A stretch of 32,409 bases of DNA from an uncultured Acidobacteriota bacterium (GTDB taxonomy: Bacteria > Acidobacteriota > Terriglobia > Terriglobales > Acidobacteriaceae). The notes below the pieces were generated by a model. That model had not been told where the DNA came from, did no database searches, and saw only the letters and a list, made by a program, of their open reading frames with translations. The stretch spans positions 1 to 32,409 of the forward strand of contig CAILBQ010000674.1 of the NCBI GenBank assembly GCA_903832475.1, given 5' to 3'. Shown piece after piece: positions 11,216-19,611 of the stretch. Every line of letters begins with the position of its first letter. Within the stretch, counting starts at the first letter, position 1. A program made the position numbers and the translations under genes.

Positions 11216-12696
11216 GTGGTGTGCAGACGCAGGACGGGACGCAGTGGAACCGGCAGGATTTTCCTGAGGCAGCGAAGGAAATCCTGGAGCAGTCGCAGAC
11301 GCGCAAGAACGTGCAGCATGCGACCAATGTGATCCAGGGCAAGCGCAACAAGGTGGTGGCGGAGCTGCCGGATTGGGAAGATCTGCGCGAGGCGGGAGCG
11401 CAGATCAAGGCGCATACGCTGCGGCATCTGGACCACTACCTGGCGGAGTTCGAAGCCAACTGCACTGCGGCCGGAGGCCATGTGCATTGGGCGAGCGATG
11501 CGGCGGAAGCCAATCGGATCATCCTGGGTCTGGTGCAGCAGCATGACGCCAAAGAAGTGATCAAGATCAAGACCATGACTTCGGAAGAAGTCGGGCTGAA
11601 TGCGACGCTCGAGGCGAATGGGATCGCTCCAATTGAGACGGACCTGGCGGAGTTGATTGTGCAGATGGGGAAGGACCGGCCATCGCATTTTGTGGCGCCG
11701 GCGCTGCATGTGAACCGGGCACAGGTGCGGGCGATCTTTCAGAAGGAGATGCACCTGCCTGATCTCGGTGATCGTCCGGAGGACCTGGCGACCGCCGCGA
11801 GGACGTATCTGAGAGAAAAATATCTGCGCATCAAGGTGGCGATTTCGGGCGGGAATTTTCTCATCGCCGACTCGGGCGGGATGTGCATTGTGGAATCCGA
11901 GGGCAATGGGCGGATGTGCCTGACGCTGCCCGATGTGCTCATCTCGATTGTGGGGATCGAGAAGGTGATTCCCAGCTTTCAGGACCTCGAGGTTTTCTTG
12001 CAGACGCTGCCGCGGTCGGCGACGGGCGAGCGGATGAATCCGTATAACTCGACGTGGTGCGGGGTGCATCCGGGAGATGGGCCGCAGGAATTTCACGTGG
12101 TGCTGCTGGACAATGGCCGGAGCCCCATTCTGGCGGACAAGGAAGCGCGGCAGACGCTGCAGTGTATTCGCTGCGCGGCTTGTTTGAACGCGTGCCCGGT
12201 GTATCACCAGACGGGCGGGCACGCGTATGAGTCGGTGTATGCGGGGCCGATTGGGGCGATTTTGACGCCGCAGTTGCATTCGATGAAGGAAGGGCGCTCG
12301 CTGCCCTATGCTTCTTCGCTGTGCGGGGCCTGTTACCAGGTGTGCCCGGTGAAGATCAACATTCCCGAAGTGCTGATTCATCTGCGCGGGAAGGTGGTGC
12401 AGGAGGATCAGGCGACACTGGCGGGCAAGTTCAGCTTGTGGAACATCGGCATGCAGGCGGCGGCGTTTTTGTTCGCGGACGCGGGGCGGTTAGGGCTGGC
12501 GGAGCGGGTGGGAGCGGTGGGGCAGAAGGTGCTGGTTTCGAAGAACGGGTTCATTGAGTGGATGCCGCTGATGCTGGGGGGATGGACGCAGACCAGGGAT
12601 CTCAAGGCGCTGCCGGCGCAGTCGTTTCGGCAGTGGTGGGCGAAGGAGAAGGCGCCAAGTGCTGCCGCGAAGAACGGGAGGGTGTCGCATGGCTGA
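11212..12696 (+). CDS. lutB: L-lactate oxidation Fe-S protein LutB/LldF
   Basis: Central iron-sulfur subunit of the LutABC complex, 494 residues against about 475 usual. The N-terminal LUD (DUF162) domain spans roughly 60-290 and includes ITEANRII-like, KIKTMTSEEVGLN and SGGNFLIADSGGMCIVESEGNGRM stretches. Two [4Fe-4S] ferredoxin motifs follow: CIRCAACLNACPVY (318-331) and CGACYQVCPVKI (370-381). The C-terminal region (WWAKEKAP) is LutB-specific. It starts 4 bases before the end of lutA and ends 8 bases inside lutC, so the three genes form one tightly coupled operon. It is cytosolic or peripheral; electrons probably reach quinone through membrane partners not seen here. Confidence 0.95.
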   Translation: MSGVQTQDGTQWNRQDFPEAAKEILEQSQTRKNVQHATNVIQGKRNKVVAELPDWEDLREAGAQIKAHTLRHLDHYLAEFEANCTAAGGHVHWASDAAEANRIILGLVQQHDAKEVIKIKTMTSEEVGLNATLEANGIAPIETDLAELIVQMGKDRPSHFVAPALHVNRAQVRAIFQKEMHLPDLGDRPEDLATAARTYLREKYLRIKVAISGGNFLIADSGGMCIVESEGNGRMCLTLPDVLISIVGIEKVIPSFQDLEVFLQTLPRSATGERMNPYNSTWCGVHPGDGPQEFHVVLLDNGRSPILADKEARQTLQCIRCAACLNACPVYHQTGGHAYESVYAGPIGAILTPQLHSMKEGRSLPYASSLCGACYQVCPVKINIPEVLIHLRGKVVQEDQATLAGKFSLWNIGMQAAAFLFADAGRLGLAERVGAVGQKVLVSKNGFIEWMPLMLGGWTQTRDLKALPAQSFRQWWAKEKAPSAAAKNGRVSHG

Positions 12697-13345
12697 AGTC
12701 ATGGATCATCGCGCGGCGATCCTGGGGAGTATCCGAAAGGCGCTGGGGCAAGCTTCTTCAAAGGATGCGATTGCGGAGGAGTATGCGGCGATTCCGCGGA
12801 CCTACACGAAGACGGGCGGGATGGAACGTGCCGCGCTGCTCGCTCATTTTGAGGAGCGGCTGGTGGAGTATGACGCCGGGGTGTATCGCGCTGCAAAGGA
12901 TGGGATTGCAGCGAAGGTGGCGGAGATTTTGACGGCGCGGGGCAAGCCGGGGCTGACGTTGCCGGAGGGCGTTCCCGCGGAGTGGCTGCCGGAGGGGTTT
13001 TCGTTTGAGGTTGCTGGGCTGCAGGCGCTGGAGTTGGACAAGACGCCGGGTGTGCTGACGGGCTGCACGGTGGCGATCGCAGAGACGGGGTCGATTGTCC
13101 TGCAAAATGCGGCGGCGCAGGGGGCGAGGATCCTTTCGCTGGTGCCGGACTATCACTTGTGCGTGGTGTTTGCGGAGCAGGTGGTGCTTACGGTGCCGGA
13201 GGCGTTTGCGCGGCTGGAAGGGACTTCGACGCTGCCGACGACGTTTGTGTCGGGGCCTTCGGCGACCGCGGATATCGAGATGACGCGGATCAAGGGTGTG
13301 CATGGGCCGCGGTTTTTGGATGTGCTGATCGTGGTGGAGGCTTAG
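12689..13345 (+). CDS. lutC: L-lactate oxidation LUD-domain protein LutC/LldG
   Basis: Third subunit of the L-lactate oxidation complex, a LUD (DUF162) domain protein without ferredoxin motifs, as in LldG. The protein is 218 residues when begun at the ATG at 12689. A GGGAGGG ribosome site at 12676-12682 lies 6 bases upstream, which decides against the longer in-frame start at 12659 inside lutB. Family features include GVLTGCTVAIAETGSIVLQ (about 120-140), LSLVPDYHLCVV, and the terminal PSATADIEMTRIKGVHGPR preceding LDVLIV. It overlaps the lutB stop by 8 bases. It is the last gene of the operon and convergent with the ExuT-like transporter across a repeat-bearing 144-base gap. Confidence 0.94.
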   Translation: MAEVMDHRAAILGSIRKALGQASSKDAIAEEYAAIPRTYTKTGGMERAALLAHFEERLVEYDAGVYRAAKDGIAAKVAEILTARGKPGLTLPEGVPAEWLPEGFSFEVAGLQALELDKTPGVLTGCTVAIAETGSIVLQNAAAQGARILSLVPDYHLCVVFAEQVVLTVPEAFARLEGTSTLPTTFVSGPSATADIEMTRIKGVHGPRFLDVLIVVEA

Positions 13346-13350
13346 GCGAG

Positions 13351-13457
13351 AAGCAGATTCCCCTGAGGGGAATGACAAAAGAAAAGCAAGGGCAAAAACA
13401 AACGCAGGTCCTTCGACCTCGTTCGGCAAAAAACCGCCGAACTACGCTCAGGATGAC
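13351..13457. repeat. Composite palindromic intergenic repeat (two stem-loops)
   Basis: Lying between convergent lutC and the transporter gene, the element has a perfect 17-base palindrome ATTCCCCT-G-AGGGGAAT (13357-13373). After an A-rich spacer comes a hairpin GTTCGGC (13421-13427) with GCCGAAC (13436-13442) and an 8-base A-rich loop. The hairpin is flanked by GTCCTTCGAC and CTCAGGATGAC, which pair partly. I recall the AGCAGATTCCC...GGGAATGAC and TCCTTCGAC...CTCAGGATGAC blocks as a common dispersed repeat in acidobacterial genomes. No transposase is present. The rest of the gap holds no gene. Confidence 0.72.
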
Positions 13458-13489
13458 CCCATCTTTCGCGTGCAGGTTGTTAACGGGCG

Positions 13490-14818
13490 TTAGCTGCCGG
13501 TGACGAGGTCGTTGCGCGGGACGAGTAGCTGGATGATGGCGAGGGCGACCAGGTAGGCGGTTCCGGCGACGAGGAAGATGGCGCTGTAGGAGTGGGTTTT
13601 TTGCAAGACGAGGCCGACGATCCAGGCGGCGAGCATGCCGCCGACGGCGCCTCCGAAGCCGGCGAATCCTGTGACTGATCCGATGAAGGATTTGGGGAAC
13701 ATGTCGGAGGCCAGGGTATAGATGTTCGCGGACCAGCCCTGGTGGGCGGCGGCGGCGAGGCTGATGACCGCGATGGCCATCCACAGGGTGTGGATGATGC
13801 CGATGCAAGTGATCGGCGTAACGCAGAGGGCGCAGGCCAGCATGGCGAAGCGGCGCGCGGCCTTGATGCTCATGCCCACGCGGATAAATTGTGCGGGAAG
13901 CCATCCGCCGAAGACGCTGCCGATGCAGGCGGCGACGTAGATGACGATGATGGGCGCGGCCAGACCCGTGACCTTGAGTCCGTAGTCAGCGGCAAAGTAT
14001 TTAGGCAGCCAGAAGAGTAGGAACCACCAGACCGGGTCGGTGAGCCCTTTGCCGATGAGCAGAGCCCACGACTGGCGGTAGACGAGAAGGCGTCTCCACG
14101 GGACCTTGGTGAGGACGTCGGCGGCGTCCGAGCGAATGTGAAGGAGTTCCGGTTCGGAGCAGCCACTGTGATCGGCGGGGCTGCGGTAGGTGGTGTACCA
14201 GACGATCAGCCAGATGCTGCTGAAGCAGCCGGTGAAGACGAAGGCCCATTGCCAGCCGAGGTGCGTGGCTACCCAGGGGACGGTGAGCGGGACGAGGATG
14301 GCTCCGACGCTGGTGCCGCTGTTGAAGAGGCCGGTGGCGAGGGCGCGCTCGCGCTTGGGAAACCATTCGGCGACGGTCTTGATGGCGGCGGGGAAGTTGC
14401 CGGATTCGCCGAGGCCGAGGAAGAAGCGGCAGATGCCGAAGGTGAGGGCGGTGCGGGCGAAGGCGTGGCTGATCGCGGAGAGGCTCCACAGGCCGATGGC
14501 GAGGGCGTAGCCGAGGCGGACGCCGATCTTGTCGATGATGCCGCCGGCCACGAGCAGGCCGATGGCGTAGGCGGCCTGGAAGGCGACGACGATGTAGCCG
14601 TACTGGAGCTCGGTCCAGCCAATCTTGGTCTGCAGCAGGGGGGCGAGGAAGCTGAGGACCTGGCGGTCCATGTAGTTGATGGTGTTGGCGAAGAAGAGCA
14701 GGGCGCAGATGCGCCAGCGGATGCTGGTCATTTTTTCATTCGCGAGGAAGAGACGCTCGCGGATGCTGGTTGCGGGTTCGGCGGGCATGATGGGCTCGGG
14801 CGTGACGGGCTCGGGCAT
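13490..14818 (-). CDS. exuT: MFS hexuronate transporter, ExuT-like (anion:cation symporter family)
   Basis: Inner-membrane major facilitator of about 442 residues with 12 predicted membrane segments, probably importing glucuronate/galacturonate with protons. Family features include RWRICALLFFANTINYMDRQVLSFLAP in TM1 and the following loop, GLGESGNFPAAIKTVAEWFPKRERALATGLFNSG around TM4-TM5, and YCVTP-like TM9 sequence. These match the ACS/ExuT-GudP group. The open frame extends back to 14929 inside uxaC, but the ATG at 14818 begins one base after the uxaC TGA and is preferred. The residues between it and TM1 (MPEPVTPEPIMPAEP) form a Pro-rich cytosolic tail. A later Met (MTSIRWRIC) is possible. 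It is the last gene of the uronate operon; substrate is inferred from that context. Confidence 0.87.
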   Translation of the reverse strand: MPEPVTPEPIMPAEPATSIRERLFLANEKMTSIRWRICALLFFANTINYMDRQVLSFLAPLLQTKIGWTELQYGYIVVAFQAAYAIGLLVAGGIIDKIGVRLGYALAIGLWSLSAISHAFARTALTFGICRFFLGLGESGNFPAAIKTVAEWFPKRERALATGLFNSGTSVGAILVPLTVPWVATHLGWQWAFVFTGCFSSIWLIVWYTTYRSPADHSGCSEPELLHIRSDAADVLTKVPWRRLLVYRQSWALLIGKGLTDPVWWFLLFWLPKYFAADYGLKVTGLAAPIIVIYVAACIGSVFGGWLPAQFIRVGMSIKAARRFAMLACALCVTPITCIGIIHTLWMAIAVISLAAAAHQGWSANIYTLASDMFPKSFIGSVTGFAGFGGAVGGMLAAWIVGLVLQKTHSYSAIFLVAGTAYLVALAIIQLLVPRNDLVTGS

Positions 14819-14819
14819 G

Positions 14820-16268
14820 TCAGGCCTGGGTTCCGGCGAGAATTGTGTTTGCATTCGAAGGCGAGGCGGCGGGCAGGTTGAAGTAGCGGGCCGCGTTCGA
14901 GAAGCAGATGTCTTTGACCATGTTGCCAACCAGAGCGGGGTCGTTGGGGAGCAGGCCTTTTTCCATTTCGCTGCCGAGGAGGTTGCAGAGGACGCGGCGG
15001 AAGTATTCGTGGCGCGGGTAGGAGAGGAAGGAGCGTGAGTCGGTGACCATGCCGACGAAGCGGGAGAGCAGGCCGACGTTGGAGAGCGCGTTCAACTGCA
15101 GTTCGATGCCGTCCTTCTGGTCGAGAAACCACCAGCCGCTGCCGAACTGGACTTTCCCGGGAATGCCTTTCTCGGAAAAGCTGCCGATGAGGGTGGCGAA
15201 GGCGTAGTTCTGAAGCGGGTTGGAATTGTAGACGATGGTGCGAGGCAGGGAGCTGTGCTCGTCAAGGCGATCGAGGAAGCGGGCCAGGGCGTTGAGCTGC
15301 AGCGACTCGCCCATGGTGTCGAAGCCGGTGTCGGGGCCATGGACGCGGAAGGCGCGGGTGTTGGCGTTGCGCAGGGCGCCGAGGTGGAGCTGCATGGTCC
15401 AGCCGAGGTTGGCATAGTGCTGGCCGAGGAAGAACATCAGGTAACTGGCGAAGGCGCGGTGGTCGTCAGGGCTGGCGGCGTGGCCGTGGCGGGCCTGGTC
15501 GTAAATGGCGATGGCTTTCGATTCGGAGCACTCGTCGGCGTAAGAGATGTCGAGGCCGTGATCGGAAAGGCGGCAGCCGGCGGCGTGGAAGTCTTCGAGG
15601 CGCTGCTGCAGGGCGCGGAGGAAGCTGTAGAAAGAGTCGATGGGCTGGTGGCTGGCCTGGGCGAGGCGGTCGATCCACTGGTTGAAGGCTTCCGGGGTGT
15701 GGACGCGCAGGGCGGCGTCGGGACGGAAGGTTGGCAGCACGCGAGTGGACAGGCCGGAACTGGCGATCTGGGAGTGGTAGACGAGCGCGTCGGTGGGGTC
15801 GTCTGTGGTGCAGATGGTGTCGACGGAGAACTTTTTCAGCAGGGGGTGAACGTCGAGGATGCCGGATTCGAGGACGGCATTGGCCTGTTCCCAGATGCGC
15901 GGCGCGGAGTCGGCGTTGAGAGTTTCGCTGATGCCGAAGTAGCGGTCTAGTTCGAGGTGAGTCCAGTGGTAGAGCGGGTTGCGCAGGGTGTAGGGGACGG
16001 TCGCGGCCCAGGCCAGAAATTTCTCGTAGGGTGGGGCGTTGCCGGTGCAGAGGTCTTCGGAGAGGCCATTGGCGCGCATGGCTCGCCACTTGTAGTGATC
16101 GCCTTCCAGCCAGATTTCGTGCAGGTTGCGGAAATGGCGGTTCTGGGCGATTTCCTTGACCGGCAGATGGCAGTGGTAATCGAAGATGGGCTGCGGGGCG
16201 GCGTATTCGGTGTAGAGATGACGCGCGGTTTCCGTTTCGAGAAGGAAGCCGGGATGGATGAAGGACAT
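14820..16268 (-). CDS. uxaC: Uronate (glucuronate/galacturonate) isomerase
   Basis: Converts D-glucuronate to D-fructuronate and D-galacturonate to D-tagaturonate, the shared first step of both hexuronate branches. The 482-residue length fits UxaC (about 470). The amidohydrolase-fold metal site begins with DYHCHLPVKEI (30-40, His32/His34). Further conserved stretches are EIWLEGDHYKWRAMRANG, TICTTDDPTDAL, LHLGALRNANTR and GMVTDSRSFLSYPRHEYFRRVLC. GGAGG lies 6 bases ahead of the ATG. It sits between uxuA (98 bases upstream) and the transporter (1 base downstream) in a minus-strand operon. Confidence 0.97.
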   Translation of the reverse strand: MSFIHPGFLLETETARHLYTEYAAPQPIFDYHCHLPVKEIAQNRHFRNLHEIWLEGDHYKWRAMRANGLSEDLCTGNAPPYEKFLAWAATVPYTLRNPLYHWTHLELDRYFGISETLNADSAPRIWEQANAVLESGILDVHPLLKKFSVDTICTTDDPTDALVYHSQIASSGLSTRVLPTFRPDAALRVHTPEAFNQWIDRLAQASHQPIDSFYSFLRALQQRLEDFHAAGCRLSDHGLDISYADECSESKAIAIYDQARHGHAASPDDHRAFASYLMFFLGQHYANLGWTMQLHLGALRNANTRAFRVHGPDTGFDTMGESLQLNALARFLDRLDEHSSLPRTIVYNSNPLQNYAFATLIGSFSEKGIPGKVQFGSGWWFLDQKDGIELQLNALSNVGLLSRFVGMVTDSRSFLSYPRHEYFRRVLCNLLGSEMEKGLLPNDPALVGNMVKDICFSNAARYFNLPAASPSNANTILAGTQA

Positions 16269-16366
16269 TGTTTCCTCCGAACAGTGATGTCGCAGGGCGG
16301 ACCAGATTCAGCGGCGGCGACGAGCCAGACCAGTATCGTTCGAGAGGGCCAAACTACGCTAATGCC

Positions 16367-17542
16367 TTAGGCCAGGGCTTCGACGGCGGTGAGGACGCCG
16401 CGGAGTTCGGCGAGGCCTTTGAGACGGCCGACGGCTGGGTAACCGGGGACGGCGGTGCGTTCAAGGTCGGTGAGGATCTTGTTGCCGTGGTCGGCGCGGA
16501 AGGGAATGGGGATGGGGTCGCCGGCGGCGGTGCGGCGGCGTTGTTCGAGGACCAGCTCTTTCATGAGGCCGACAATGTTGACGTCGCCCGCCAGGTGCGG
16601 CGCTTCGTGGAAGGCGTCGCGGTCCGGTTCCTGTTTGGTGGAGCGGAGGTGGACGAAGTATATGCGCGGGGCGAGGCGGCGGATCATGTCGACGAGCGGG
16701 TTGTCGAGGCGGGCTCCGAGAGAGCCGGAGCAAAAGGTGATGCCGTTGGATGGCTCGGGGGTCTGGGCGAGGAGGAATTCGAGGTCGGCGAGTGTGCTGG
16801 CGATGCGGGGCAGGCCGAGGAGCGGACGGGGCGGGTCGTCGGGATGGATGCAGAGGCGGACGCCGGCTTCTTCCGCAGCGGGACAGACAGCGCGGAGGAA
16901 TTCGCCGAGGTTGGCGCGCAGGCCGTCGCGGCCGATGTCGCCGTAGCTGGCAATGGCTTGGCGGACGTAGTCGAGGGTGTAGACCTCGGTGGTGCCGGGC
17001 AGGCCGGCGAGGACGGTGCGGGTGAGCGTGGCCTGCTGCGAAGGGCTCAAGGCGTCGAGAAGGACGCGGGCGTTGCGCTGCTGGTCGGTGGTCCAGTCGG
17101 ACTCGGCGTGGGGGCGCTGGAGGATGAAGAGGTCGAAGGCGGCCAGCGAGAGGGCATCGAAGCGGAGAGCTAGAGCGCCGTCGGGAAGCGGGTATTCGAG
17201 GTCGGTGCGCAGCCAGTCGAGCACCGGCATGAAGTTATAGCAGACGGTGGAGATGCCGCAGGCGGCGAGGTTGCGCAGGGTCTGGCGGTAGTTGTCAATG
17301 TGGCGCTGCCATTGAGGGCCGCGCTTCTTGATGTCTTCGCTCACGTTGACGCTTTCGACGACGGACCAGGTGAGGCCGTCAGCGGCGACGATGTTCTGGC
17401 GTTCGCGGATGGCTTCGACGGGCCAGAGTTCGCCGGGAGGGATGTCGTGCAGGGCGGTGACGATGCCGGTGGCGCCGGCCTGGCGGGCGTCGGCGAGGGT
17501 GACGGCGTCGCGTGGTCCGAACCAGCGCCAGGTTTGTTCCAT
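16367..17542 (-). CDS. uxuA: Mannonate dehydratase
   Basis: Dehydrates D-mannonate to 2-keto-3-deoxy-D-gluconate in the glucuronate branch; a TIM-barrel enzyme dependent on Fe2+/Mn2+. At 391 residues it matches UxuA. Recognised regions are the N-terminal WRWFGPRDAVTLADARQAGA, the VNVSEDIKKRG segment (about 85-95), CYNFMPVLDWLRTDL, LCIHPDDPPRPLLGLPRI (about 230-247) and FVHLRSTKQEPDRDAFHEA near the active site. The mannonate oxidoreductase UxuB that makes its substrate is not in this window. It starts 31 bases after the mutarotase-like gene with a GGGAGAG ribosome site. Confidence 0.96.
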   Translation of the reverse strand: MEQTWRWFGPRDAVTLADARQAGATGIVTALHDIPPGELWPVEAIRERQNIVAADGLTWSVVESVNVSEDIKKRGPQWQRHIDNYRQTLRNLAACGISTVCYNFMPVLDWLRTDLEYPLPDGALALRFDALSLAAFDLFILQRPHAESDWTTDQQRNARVLLDALSPSQQATLTRTVLAGLPGTTEVYTLDYVRQAIASYGDIGRDGLRANLGEFLRAVCPAAEEAGVRLCIHPDDPPRPLLGLPRIASTLADLEFLLAQTPEPSNGITFCSGSLGARLDNPLVDMIRRLAPRIYFVHLRSTKQEPDRDAFHEAPHLAGDVNIVGLMKELVLEQRRRTAAGDPIPIPFRADHGNKILTDLERTAVPGYPAVGRLKGLAELRGVLTAVEALA

Positions 17543-17573
17543 TTCGATGCTCTCCCGTGGCCGAGGTCGATCC

Positions 17574-17963
17574 TCAGGCCGATTCGAGGATCAGGTTGGA
17601 GTATTGGGTGGTGTCGCCGGTGCGGATGAGGCCGATGGCGTTGGGGACGCGGCGCTTGAGCTCGATGTGCGGCTCGTAGGTGATGGGGATACCAAGCAGA
17701 GCGGCATCGAGCTGGTCGGTGACGTCGGGGGTATTTTCTGCGAGGAATTCGGCGGCGGCGTAGACCTGCCCGATCACGAAATTGTCCTTGATGGCGCGGA
17801 GGACGTCGATGACTTTGGGGATGTCGTCTACGAGGGAGATGTCGACGGTTTCAATCTGCGGCCAGTAGGGGAATCCGCGATCGGCGATGACCAGCGTGTT
17901 GGTATGGCGCACGCGACAGAGCAGGGCGTTGATGGCGGGATTGAGGATGCCGGCTTTCAGCAT
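17574..17963 (-). CDS. RbsD/FucU family sugar mutarotase-like protein
   Basis: A 129-residue member of the RbsD (D-ribose pyranase)/FucU (L-fucose mutarotase) family, which interconverts ring or anomeric forms of sugars. The conserved N-terminal motif MLKAGILNPAINALLCRVRH places the catalytic-type His at position 20, followed by TNTLVIADRGFP with Asp28. The C-terminal signature PHIELKRR...LIRTGDTTQYSNLIL matches the RbsD IRTGE-TPYANIIL region. The open frame reaches back to 18065, overlapping uxaA. The ATG at 17963 is chosen because it starts the family motif and has GGAG about 8 bases upstream. It lies 16 bases after uxaA and 31 before uxuA, so it is embedded in the uronate operon. That context suggests it acts on uronate anomers (inference). 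Confidence 0.88.
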   Translation of the reverse strand: MLKAGILNPAINALLCRVRHTNTLVIADRGFPYWPQIETVDISLVDDIPKVIDVLRAIKDNFVIGQVYAAAEFLAENTPDVTDQLDAALLGIPITYEPHIELKRRVPNAIGLIRTGDTTQYSNLILESA

Positions 17964-17979
17964 GGCGACTCCGGAAGGG

Positions 17980-19611
17980 TCATAGCGAAACTCCGCGCTT
18001 CCAGGGGATGAAGTCGTCCTGGCGAAGGTCTTCGGCCTTGGTGTGGGTCTTGCCGCTGGCGACATCGATGACCAGGTTCAAGATGGCCTCGCCCATTTGA
18101 GGAATCGTGCTTTCACCGCGGATGACGGCGCCGGTATCAATGTCGATGATGTCGGACATGCGTTCGGCAAGGATGGTGTTAGTGGAGAGCTTAATGACCG
18201 GGGTGATGGGATTGCCGGTGGGGGTGCCGAGGCCGGTGGTGAAGAGGACGACGGTAGCGCCAGCGCCGGCCTGAGCGGTGACGGCTTCGACATCGTTGCC
18301 GGGAGTGCATTGCAGGTTGAGGCCGGGCTTTTGGATGTATTCGGGATAGTCGAGGACGCCGGCGACGGGCGAGGTGCCGCCTTTGCGGGCTGCGCCTGCG
18401 GACTTCATCGCGTCCGTGAGCAGGCCGTCGCGGATGTTGCCGGGAGATGGATTCATTTCGAAGCCGGAGAAGACGGCCTTGGCGCGGGCTTCGTACTTGC
18501 GCATGAGCTCGATGAAGCGATCGCCGGTTGCGTCGTCGACGGCGCGGTTGATGAGGTTTTGCTCGGAGCCGCAGAGTTCGGGGAATTCAGAGAGCAGCGT
18601 CTTGCCGCCAAGCGCGGCGAGGAGGTCGGAGACGTGGCCAATGGCGGGGTTGGCGCTGATGCCGGAAAATCCGTCCGATCCGCCGCATTTGAGGCCGACG
18701 GTCAGCTTGGAGAGCGGGGCGGGCTGGCGCTCGATCTTATTGGCTTCGACGAGGCCGTGGAAGGTCTGCTGGATGGCGTCTGAGAGCATCTGCGATTCGA
18801 GGCCGGACTTCTGCTGGTCGAAGATATAGAGCGGCTTCGAGAAGTTTGGGTCGCGGAGTTTGAGCTCTTCCTGGAGGTCGGAGATCTGGGCGTTCTGGCA
18901 GCCGAGGCTGAGGATGGTGGCGCCGGCGACGTTGGGGTTGTGGATGTAGCCGGCGAGCAGTCCGCAGAGGGCGCGGGAGTCTTCGCGGGTGCCTCCGCAG
19001 CCGAGCTGGTGGAGGAGGAATTTGATGCCGTCGACATTGGGGAATATGCGAGCGGGAGCCGGCGCAGGATCGGGGACGGGTTTCGTAGCGGACTTGCGAA
19101 ATTCATCGAGCAAGGTCCGGACCTGCTGGCGATAGCGCCTGGGGCGGCCGTAGCCGAGTTCTTCTTCAAAGGCTTCGCGGAGGGCGTCGACGTTGCGGTT
19201 TTCGCAGAAGACCAGCGGGATGACCAGCCAGTAGTTGCGCGTGCCGACCTGGCCGTCGGCGCGGTGATAGCCGAGGAAGGTGCGGTCGCGGAAGGCGGAG
19301 ACGTCAGGGGCGGACCAGTGGTATTCGACTGCCTTGGCGTGGAAGGGCGCGGCGTCATGGGCGACGTTGGCGGTTGAGAGCAGACCGGCGAACGGGATGG
19401 GCTGGCGGGCGCGGCCCACGGTCACGCCGTACATGCGGATCTCGTCGCCCACTGCAAAGGCCTGCATGGCGAACTTGTGCTTGGCGGGGACAGGTCCGGG
19501 AAGCGTGTAGGAAACGCCGTTGTGGGTGACGGATTCGCCGGCGGACAGGTCGGCCAAAGCGACCAGGACGTTGTCGCGCGGATCAAGCTGGATTGCCTGG
19601 GGAGTGTTCAC
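17980..19611 (-). CDS. uxaA: Altronate dehydratase (UxaA family)
   Basis: Dehydrates D-altronate to 2-keto-3-deoxy-D-gluconate in the galacturonate branch. An N-terminal SAF domain (about residues 10-85, ending EIRMYGVTVGRARQPI) is joined to the catalytic UxaA domain with GYHRADGQVGTRNYWLVIPLVFC, LLHQLGCGGTREDS, GLKCGGSDGFSGISANPAIG and NLQCTPGNDVEA. The cysteines are the likely Fe/Mn ligands. GTG at 19611 gives 543 residues starting MNTPQAIQLDPRDNV with GAGAG just upstream. An earlier GTG at 19650 would add 13 residues. The related galactarate dehydratase GarD has the same fold, but adjacency to uxaC and uxuA favours altronate. It is the first gene of the operon. UxaB, which supplies altronate, is absent from the window. 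Confidence 0.92.
   Translation of the reverse strand: MNTPQAIQLDPRDNVLVALADLSAGESVTHNGVSYTLPGPVPAKHKFAMQAFAVGDEIRMYGVTVGRARQPIPFAGLLSTANVAHDAAPFHAKAVEYHWSAPDVSAFRDRTFLGYHRADGQVGTRNYWLVIPLVFCENRNVDALREAFEEELGYGRPRRYRQQVRTLLDEFRKSATKPVPDPAPAPARIFPNVDGIKFLLHQLGCGGTREDSRALCGLLAGYIHNPNVAGATILSLGCQNAQISDLQEELKLRDPNFSKPLYIFDQQKSGLESQMLSDAIQQTFHGLVEANKIERQPAPLSKLTVGLKCGGSDGFSGISANPAIGHVSDLLAALGGKTLLSEFPELCGSEQNLINRAVDDATGDRFIELMRKYEARAKAVFSGFEMNPSPGNIRDGLLTDAMKSAGAARKGGTSPVAGVLDYPEYIQKPGLNLQCTPGNDVEAVTAQAGAGATVVLFTTGLGTPTGNPITPVIKLSTNTILAERMSDIIDIDTGAVIRGESTIPQMGEAILNLVIDVASGKTHTKAEDLRQDDFIPWKRGVSL

Noticed and set aside
14819..14929. Extended N-terminus of the ExuT-like transporter overlapping uxaC
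   Set aside because: The extra residues are not transporter-like and lie inside conserved UxaC coding sequence. The ATG one base after the uxaC stop is a better start.
17964..18065. Extended N-terminus of the RbsD/FucU protein
   Set aside because: It overlaps uxaA, and the family motif begins exactly at the Met at 17963.
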